Source: Lutraria lutraria (Eukaryota > Mollusca > Bivalvia > Venerida > Mactridae). From it: a stretch of 64,000 nucleotides of DNA. A program made the position numbers and the translations under genes. Position 1 is the first letter of the stretch, and every line of letters begins with the position of its first letter. Shown piece after piece: positions 55,901-64,000 of this stretch. The DNA is taken from NCBI GenBank assembly GCA_964023205.1, contig OZ026833.1:34636366-34700365 (forward strand), read 5' to 3'. Under the pieces are notes generated by a model, which searched no databases, had not been told where the DNA came from, and was given only the letters and a program-made list of their open reading frames with translations.

Positions 55901-58900
55901 AAAAGACTGACATGTGCAAAGCAATATACCCCCATTTCTTTGAAAGGGGGGCATAACTAGAACTGTAAAAAAAATACAAAAATATAAATAATTTCAATTC
56001 AAGACATTTTACCTAATAGAAATAACTGCTGGCATATAGGACTGAAGTTTTGTGAAAATAACTACCAGTAGGTAGTCTTTTTCTTAGCTATAAAGCATCC
56101 TTATAAATATGCTACCACCTAAAAAGGCAAATATTACATGCTATATAATCAAACAATATGAAATTAATAGTCATATGTAACATTGACACATGTATAATAA
56201 TATAGAAAATTGTTCTATACATTGGACATAAGAAATGTTTCAATAAACACACATGAACAATGATTACAATACAGTAAACAATACAGACAAGATGGATTTT
56301 TTTTCTAAGAAATATTAACAACAAGCATACAGCATATAGTAATTCGGGAAACAAATATTCAGAAAATTAAGTAATCTGGAAACAAAATGTTAGAAAATTC
56401 CAAATTGACCTCTTAAAAAATAAAGCTATCAAAAAATCAACAATCTAAGTTTTAAAGTTACTGGATATACATTAACTTAAATAAGGGTACTAAATGCCAT
56501 TTTGAATGATGAGGTGTTGGTTAAACACCAATGCCCCCTAAAGGGCAAATGGATAGTTGACCTTTGACCTATTCATAGACTTAAATTATGAACAGGGGTC
56601 ATCTATCTATATGTGACAAACCATCAAACCAAGTGAAAACCTAAGGGGCCAACACAGTCGAATTGGCCGGACAAGGTTTGATTACCCAACGAGCAATAAA
56701 AGACTGACATGTGCAAAGCAATATACCCCCATTTCTTTGAAAGGGGGGCATAACTAGAACTGTAAAAAAAATACAAAAATATAAATAATTTCAATTCAAG
56801 ACATTTTACCTAATAGAAATAACTGCTGGCATATAGGACTGAAGTTTTGTGAAAATAACTACCAGTAGGTAGTCTTTTTCTTAGCTATAAAGCATCCTTA
56901 TTAATATGCTACCACCTAAAAAGGCAAATATTACATGCTATATAATCAAACAATATGAAATTAATAGTCATATATAACATTGACACATGTATAATAATAT
57001 AGAAAATTGTTCTATACATTGGACATAAGAAATGTTTCAATAAACACACATGAACAATGATTACAATACAGTAAACAATACAGACAAGATGGATTTTTTT
57101 TCTAAGAAATATTAACAACAAGCATACAGCATATAGTAATTCGGGAAACAAATATTCAGAAAATTTTGAATTTACAACTACAAAATAAAGTCCAGAAAAA
57201 ACAAACTACATGTATTAATTTTTTTTAAAGTTAATCAATATGGGTTAAGTTTACATAAGTGTACTTTATTAAGTAATCAGGAAACAAAACCTTAGAAAAT
57301 TCCGAATTATAAAAAAATCAACAATCTAAGTTTTAAAGTTACTAGATATACATTAACTTAAATAAGGGTACTAAATGCCATTTTGAATGATGAGGTGTTG
57401 GTTAAACACCAGTGCCCCCTAAAGGGCAAATGGATAGTTGACCTTTGACCTATTGATAAACTTTAATTATGAACAGGGGTCATCTATCTATATGTGACAA
57501 ACCATCAAACCAAGTGAAAACCTAAGGGGCCAACACAGTCGAATTGGCCGGACATGGTTTGATTACCCAACGAGCAATAAAAGACTGACATGTGCAAAGC
57601 AATATACCACCATTTCTTCAAAAGGGGGGCATAACTACAACTGTAAAAAATACAAAAATATAAATAATTTCAAATCAAGACATTTTACCTAATTGAAATA
57701 ACTACTGGTATATAAGACTGAAGTTTTGTGAAAATAGCTACTGGTAGGTAGTCTTTTTCTTAGCTATAAAGCATCCTTATTAATATGCTACCACCTATAT
57801 AAAAAGGCAAATATTTCATGCCATACAATCAAACAATATGAAATTAATAGTCATGTATAACATTGACACATGTATAATAATATAGAAAATTGTTCTATAC
57901 ATTGGACATAACAAAGTTTCAATAAACACACATGAACAATGATTACAATACAGTAGACAATACAGACAAGAGGGGTTTTTTTTCTAAGAAATATTAACAA
58001 CAAGCATACAGCATAATTATAGTAATTCGGGAAACAATTATTCGAAAATTTACAACTACAAAATAAAGTTCAGAAAAAGAAACTTTTTAAAGTTTATTAA
58101 TATATATCATAAGTTTAAATATTATTAAGTGTACTTTAAGTAATCAGGAAACAAAAAATAAAGCAATAAAAAATCTACAATCTAAGTTTTTAAAGTTACT
58201 GGAAATACCTTGATTTAAATAAGGGTACTAAATGCCATTTTGAATGATGAGTGTTGGTAAAACGTCGATGCCCACTAAAGGGCAAATAGATAGTTGACAT
58301 TTGACCCATTGATAGACTTTAATTATGAACAGGGGTCATCTATCTATATAGATAGATAGATAGATAGATACCAGATTTATACAGCGCCTTTTTCATACTG
58401 TCCGTACGTTCAAAGGCACTTTACATTATTATGTTGCAGCCATGAGGGCGCAGGTACATCCTCTACCAGTGCAGATACAGCATGATCTGACCGACTGAGA
58501 GTAAGCCCCCAGGAGGGAGAGAAAGATATTAAGATACAGGCATGTCCTGCGCGGGGTGCGCCTAGCTCTTATTTCGAATAGACAACCTGATTCTTTAATG
58601 TGCCCGGTGTATATCACCGATACTAAGTTTCCTGGCACCTTTAACCAGTACTTACACAGTCCATACGGTCAGATATAGCGGGAAATACTATGAATAGAAT
58701 TTCTGAAATCTCCATGGTCCGGCCGGGATTGAACCGGGACCTCTGGATTAACAGCTCAGCGCGTTACCACTGAGCTATCGCCGCTATAAATAAATATATA
58801 TATATATGTGACAAACCACCAACCAAGTGAAAAAATAAGGGGCCAACACAGTCGAATTGGCCGAACAAGGTTTGATTACCCAACGAGCAAAATAAAAAAC

Positions 58901-58960
58901 TGACATGTGCAAAGCAATATACCCTCATTTGTTCAAAAGGGGCATAACTACTTTTTACGG
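52905..58960. repeat. tandem array, ~797-bp unit, about seven copies
   Basis: The marker 'gatgaggtgttggttaaac' or a close variant lies at 53322, 54118, 54915, 55711, 56508, 57389 and 58245, a period of 796-797 bp in the core and 881/856 in the outer two. Internal copies are nearly identical; edge copies diverge. The most conserved block is 'cacagtcgaattggccggac' plus 'aaggtttgattacccaacga'. A 72-80-codon minus-strand frame recurs in each internal copy only because the copies are alike. The last copy is interrupted by the SINE at 58349-58785. Confidence 0.97.
58349..58785 (-). mobile_element. SINE, full length, tRNA-Asn-like head
   Basis: On the minus strand the head folds as a tRNA: GCGGCGATAGCTCAGTGGTA (A box), anticodon loop TGTTAAT (GTT, Asn) and GGTTCAATCCCGGCC (B box). 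The body is shared with 23390-23731, and the tail is 'ggcgctgtataaatctggta' followed by (TATC)n. The insertion point falls within 'catctatctatat' of the 797-bp unit, whose sequence resumes at 58808. Confidence 0.95.
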
Positions 58961-59082
58961 AAATAACCAAGATCTTGCCGTCAGACTGGGTCCATCTTCA
59001 CCCTCAAGATGCTGTTTAAATGAAGAACTTGACCTTGGTGCCAATTGATACCAAGGCCATTGTCTCCTTAACTCATTACTGG

Positions 59083-62000
59083 TTAGAAGCCAGGCAAGGA
59101 TAACTGGTTAGCTGAATCAGCTGCCTTTTATAACTGAATCATTGTGTATAAATTTAAAAATTTGTAAATAAAATAACACCTGAGTATGACGGCAAATATA
59201 TACGGACTGTCTTAGTATGCTGGTTACTTTAGCTTTTATATACAAATGTTGACTCTTAGTGCAACCTACTCTACAATCATTTAAGTATAACACTGTGCAA
59301 ATTCACTTAAATTTTAATTCATTATGCAGAAATCACAAATATTTTGTTTCCATTCAATTTCTGCTTTATCAGACCATTTTTTAAATTTTATAGCAGGAAG
59401 AAAATGCTATGCCAGTGCGCTAAAAGTTATCAGTTAAATATAGTCCAAATTAAATTAGGCATGCAGGCCTGATGCAGAAACACCACCTTATAGTGCCCGG
59501 TGGCGTTCGACATGTTGTAGCCTCGAGCCTTTAATTAAGTTTTTGCTGGACATAACACAATCATCCTACATGCACCAGTGTTCAGACAAACACAAAAATC
59601 AAACAAATCAACAAGAGTCACTATCAGAACTTAGCCATACACAAAATGAACTGATTAGGAGATTACTTCCCTTGTTTGCAAATTAGCTTTAATGTGATAT
59701 ATTATCATGTTTACCAGAAGAATTATTTATTTGGTTATTCTTTGTTGTTGTTTTTTAATCACATAATAACAAAATTCTCAGTACTACTAAACTTAAACTT
59801 GATAAGAAGTGAAGTTCGACATGCATCTACTGCATCCAAAGCAGTATAAAATGAAATATATCTTGAAAAGAAACATACAGTCTAACTAAAAACACATAGA
59901 TATATGGATGAGAAAATGATATAGAAATATACTGATCTTTCTAGTGTGCTGGATATCAAGGGCATCCACATATCACCATCATCCCATTGTATCCACATCA
60001 GTTGACCTCGCAAAAGAGAAAACAGAACTGCTGTTAGAATGTGATCAAAAGGGGATTAGTAAAGTGACACATCCAATTCGATTCCCAGCCTTTAAAGATA
60101 AATATTGATTTTACTCAGCATGTTTCACAGGTCATCTTTCTTGAGAAGTGTCAGGTAGTACTGGTTAGAATACAGTCCAGGAAAACTGGTTAGCTGAATC
60201 CTACTCTCCAAATCAATTAGAAGAGGCATCTTTGTCCAGATCCAGAGGACAAGTTTATGTGAAGTAAATATATTCAATCATGCATTATGTAACATGCTCA
60301 GCGTATCATCAAGTATGACACCATCTGAATTTTCCACACTTTCTGAATTACTGGTTCCACCTATCAATATTCATCCTTCGTGAAAGCGTCCACAAACAAA
60401 CAACTAGTTTGACAAAGATTCCTTACTTTATTCCTGCAGATGACAACCGCATATACTGTACCGCTATATAACGATCATATCCAATCAAGCCTACTGGGTC
60501 ATGAGTCATTGGACTGGTACGAGGGCCTTTCAACATTGACCGGGATATACAGGAAGACAATGAAACAAATATCCACTTGGTGTAAGGAACCTAACATGTA
60601 GTGTAAACCTATGGACAGCTGACTCTCAGACAAAACCTCAGGCAGACAGATCCGGACTGTGATTAATGCAATTGAATAATGACAAGCATGAAAAAATTGA
60701 AAATACATGAACACCTGAATATAAAGGTAAATATATACGACTGTTATAGTATGCTGTTTACTTTTGCTTCTACATACAAATGTTGACTCTCAGTGCAACC
60801 TACTCTACAATCATATAAGTATAACACTGTGCAAATCACTTAAATTTTAATTCATTATGCAGAAATCACAAATATTTTGTTTCCATTCAATTTCTGCTTT
60901 ATCAGACCATTTTTTAAATTTTATAGCAGGAAGAAAATGCTATGCCAGTGCGCTAAAAGTTATCAGTTAAATATAGTCCAAATTAAATTAGGCATGCAGG
61001 CCTGATGCAGAAACATCACCTTATAGTGCCCGGTGGCGTTCGACATGTTGTAGCCTCGAGCCTTTAATCAAGTTTTTGCTGGACATAACACGATCATCCT
61101 ACATGCACCAGTGTTCAGACAAACACAAAAATCAAACAAATGCACCAAGAGTCACTATCAGAACTTAGCCATACACAAAATGAACTGATTAGGAGATTAC
61201 TTCCCTTGTTTGCAAATTAGCTTTAATGTGATATATTATCATGTTTACCAGAAGAATTATTTATTTGGTTATTCTTTGTTGTTGTTTTTTAATCACATAA
61301 TAGCAAAATTCTCAGTACTACTAAACTTAAACTTGATAAGAAGTGAAGTTCGACATGCATCTACTGCATCCAAAGCAGTATAAAATGAAATATATCTTGA
61401 AAAGAAACATACAGTCTAACTATAAACACAGATATGTGGATGAGAAAATGATATAGAAATATACTGATCTTTCTAGTGTGCTGGATATCAAGGGCATCCA
61501 CATATCACCATCATCCCATTGTATCCACATCAGTTGACCTCGCAAAAGAGAAAACAGAACTGCTGTTAGAATGTGATCAATAGGGGATTAGTAAAGTGAC
61601 ACATCCAATTCGATTCCCAGCCTTTAAAGATAAATATCGATTTTACTCAACATGTTTCACAGGTCATCTTTCTTGAGAAGTGTCAGGTAGTACTGGTTAG
61701 AATACAGTCCAGGAAAACTGGTTAGCTGAATCCTACTCTCCAATTCAATTAGAAGAGGCATCTTTGTCCAGATCCAGAGGACAAGTTTATGTGAAGTAAA
61801 TATATTCAATCATGCATTATGTAACATGCTCAGCGTATCATCAAGTATGACACCATCTGAATTTTCCACACTTTCTGAATTACTGGTTCCACCTATCAAT
61901 ATTCATCCTTCGTGAAAGCGTCCACAAACAAACAACTAGTTTGACAAAGATTCCTTACTTTATTCCTGCAGATGACAACCGCATATACTGTACCGCTATA

Positions 62001-64000
62001 TAACGATCATATCCAATCAAGCCTACTGGGTCATGAGTCATTGGACTGGTACGAGGGCCTTTCAACATTGACCGGGATATACAGGAAGACAATGAAACAA
62101 ATATCCACTTGGTGTAAGGAACCTAACATGTAGTGTAAACCTATGGACAGCTGACTCTCAGACAAAACCTCAGGCAGACAGATCCGGACTGTGATTAATG
62201 CAATTGAATAATGACAGGCATGAAAAAATTGAAAATACATGAACACCTGAATATAAAGGTAAATATATACGACTGTTATAGTATGCTGTTTACTTTTGCT
62301 TCTACATACAAATGTTGACTCTTAGTGCAACCTACTCTACAATCATATAAGTATAACACTGTGCAAATTCACTTAACTTTTAATTCATTATGCAGAAATC
62401 ACAAATATTTTGTTTCCGTTCAATTTCTGCTTTATCAGACCATTTTTTAAATTTTATAGCAGGAAGAAAATGCTATGCCAGTGCGCTAAAAGTTATCAGT
62501 TAAATATAGTCCAAATTAAATTAGGCATGCAGGCCTGATGCAGAAACACCACCTTATAGTGCCCGGTGGTGTTCGACATGTTGTAGCCTCGAGCCTTTAA
62601 TCAAGTTTTTGCTGGACATAACACAATCATCCTACATGCACCAGTGTTCAGACAAACACAAAAATCAAACAAATGCACCAAGAGTCACTATCAGAACTTA
62701 GCCATACACAAAATGAACTGATTAGGAGATTACTTCCCTTGTTTGCAAATTAGCTTTAATGTGATATATTATCATGTTTACCAGAAGAATTATTTATTTG
62801 GTTATTCTTTGTTGTTGTTTTTTAATCACATAATAACAAAATTCTCAGTACTACTAAACTTAAACTTGATAAGAAGTGAAGTTCGACATGCATCTACTGC
62901 ATCCAAAGCAGTATAAAATGAAATATATCTTGAAAAGAAACATACAGTCTAACTAAAAACACAGATATATGGATAAGAAAATGATATAGAAATATACTGA
63001 TCTTTCTAGTGTGCTGGATATCAAGGGCATCCACATATCACCATCATCCCATTGTATCCACATCAGTTGACCTCGCAAAAGAGAAAACAGAACTGCTGTT
63101 AGAATGTGATCAAAAGGGGATTAGTAAAGTGACACATCCAATTCGATTCCCAGCCTTTAAAGATAAATATCGATTTTACTCAACATGTTTCACAGGTCAT
63201 CTTTCTTGAGAAGTGTCAGGTAGTACTGGTTAGAATACAGTCCAGGAAAACTGGTTAGCTGAATCCTACTCTCCAATTCAATTAGAAGAGGCATCTTTGT
63301 CCAGATCCAGAGGACAAGTTTATGTGAAGTAAATATATTCAATCATGCATTATGTAACATGCTCAGCGTATCATCAAGTATGACACCATCTGAATTTTCC
63401 ACACTTTCTGAATTACTGGTTCCACCTATCAATATTCATCCTTCGTGAAAGCGTCCACAAACAAACAACTAGTTTGACAAAGATTCCTTACTTTATTCCT
63501 GCAGATGACAACCGCATATACTGTACCGCTATATAACGATCATATCCAATCAAGCCTACTGGGTCATGAGTCATTGGACTGGTACGAGGGCCTTTCAACA
63601 TTGACCGGGATATACAGGAAGACAATGAAACAAATATCCACTTGGTGTAAGGAACCTAACATGTAGTGTAAACCTATGGACAGCTGACTCTCAGACAAAA
63701 CCTCAGGCAGACAGATCCGGACTGTGATTAATGCAATTGAATAATGACAAGCATGAAAAAATTGAAAATACATGAACACCTGAATATAAAGGTAAATATA
63801 TACGACTGTTATAGTATGCTGTTTACTTTTGCTTCTACATACAAATGTTGACTCTTAGTGCAACCTACTATACAATCATATAAGTATAACACTGTGCAAA
63901 TTCACTTAACTTTTAATTCATTATGCAGAAATCACAAATATTTTGTTTCCGTTCAATTTCTGCTTTATCAGACCATTTTTTAAATTTTATAGCAGGAAGA
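59083..64000. repeat. tandem array, ~1,532-bp unit, 3+ copies, continuing beyond the window
   Basis: Units begin near 59181, 60715, 62248 and 63781 at 'tgaatataaaggtaaatata' (first copy 'tgagtatgacggcaaatata'), a spacing of 1,532-1,534 bp. Copies differ by only scattered substitutions. Each contains a 71-codon minus-strand frame (e.g. 60714-60499) and a 'caccatcatcccattgtatc' block; neither looks like a known gene. A short diverged piece of the unit's middle ('ggataactggttagctgaat') lies at 59083-59130. There is no similarity to the 797-bp unit next door. Confidence 0.97.

Noticed and set aside
58700..58785. A functional tRNA-Asn gene on the minus strand
   Set aside because: A and B boxes and a GTT anticodon are present, but the sequence continues into a SINE body and tail, and the acceptor stem does not close properly. 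It is a SINE head.
60499..60714. 71-codon minus-strand gene repeated in each 1,532-bp unit
   Set aside because: Its conservation follows from the near identity of the tandem copies; no domain or start context.

Overview
This window looks like AT-rich, gene-poor nuclear DNA of a bivalve mollusc, possibly a venerid clam. That assignment is an inference: there is no bacterial-style gene packing, there are GT-AG introns, tRNA-derived SINEs, LINE and mariner remains, and arrays of ~145-160 bp tandem units of the kind common in bivalve genomes. I see no intact host protein-coding gene. Nearly everything recognisable is a mobile element, a tandem repeat or a broken gene.

Layout, left to right. 1-9 kb: degenerate tandem repeats, a 149-bp mariner-type MITE, and a decayed L1/Tx1-like LINE (minus strand) split by a tandem-repeat-bearing element. 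9-12.2 kb: the 3' end of a Ty3/gypsy-like retrotransposon on the minus strand, with LTR, polypurine tract, a C2H2 zinc-finger ORF broken by frameshifts, and the C-terminal part of integrase. 13.5-22.4 kb: a second LINE whose reverse transcriptase is interrupted inside its YADD region by a 6,837-bp element. That element (14080-20916) has perfect 20-bp terminal inverted repeats, a 2-bp AA target duplication and dense GTTAC subterminal repeats; it carries no transposase I can recognise. 22.7-23.8 kb: a TTAA-flanked MITE and a SINE. 25.3-27.9 kb: three phase-matched exons of a CARF/ALS2CR8-like gene (minus strand), the last broken by a 13-bp tandem duplication.

30.6-38.1 kb: two related 51-bp minisatellite arrays (4.9 and 1.3 kb) separated by a dead mariner. 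Because 51 and 54 are multiples of three, the larger array is open for 1,659 codons on the minus strand, which is probably a by-product. 38.2-38.8 kb: a retroelement integrase fragment. 39.0-44.2 kb: a seven-exon plus-strand gene related to Mutator-like transposase proteins with a DEDDh exonuclease C-terminus. It is disabled by a missing exon portion, a nonsense codon and a one-base frameshift.

44-52.9 kb: mostly unassigned sequence with a SINE, a Tc1/mariner-like TIR element, a 33-bp minisatellite and a mariner C-terminal fragment. 52.9-59 kb: about seven copies of a ~797-bp tandem unit, one holding a full-length SINE with a tRNA-Asn-like head. 59.1 kb to the end: a separate ~1,532-bp tandem unit, three copies plus a partial, running off the window.

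The 6.8-kb TIR element is the best candidate for something undescribed. The zinc-finger ORF of the gypsy element and the Mutator/DEDDh pseudogene come next.
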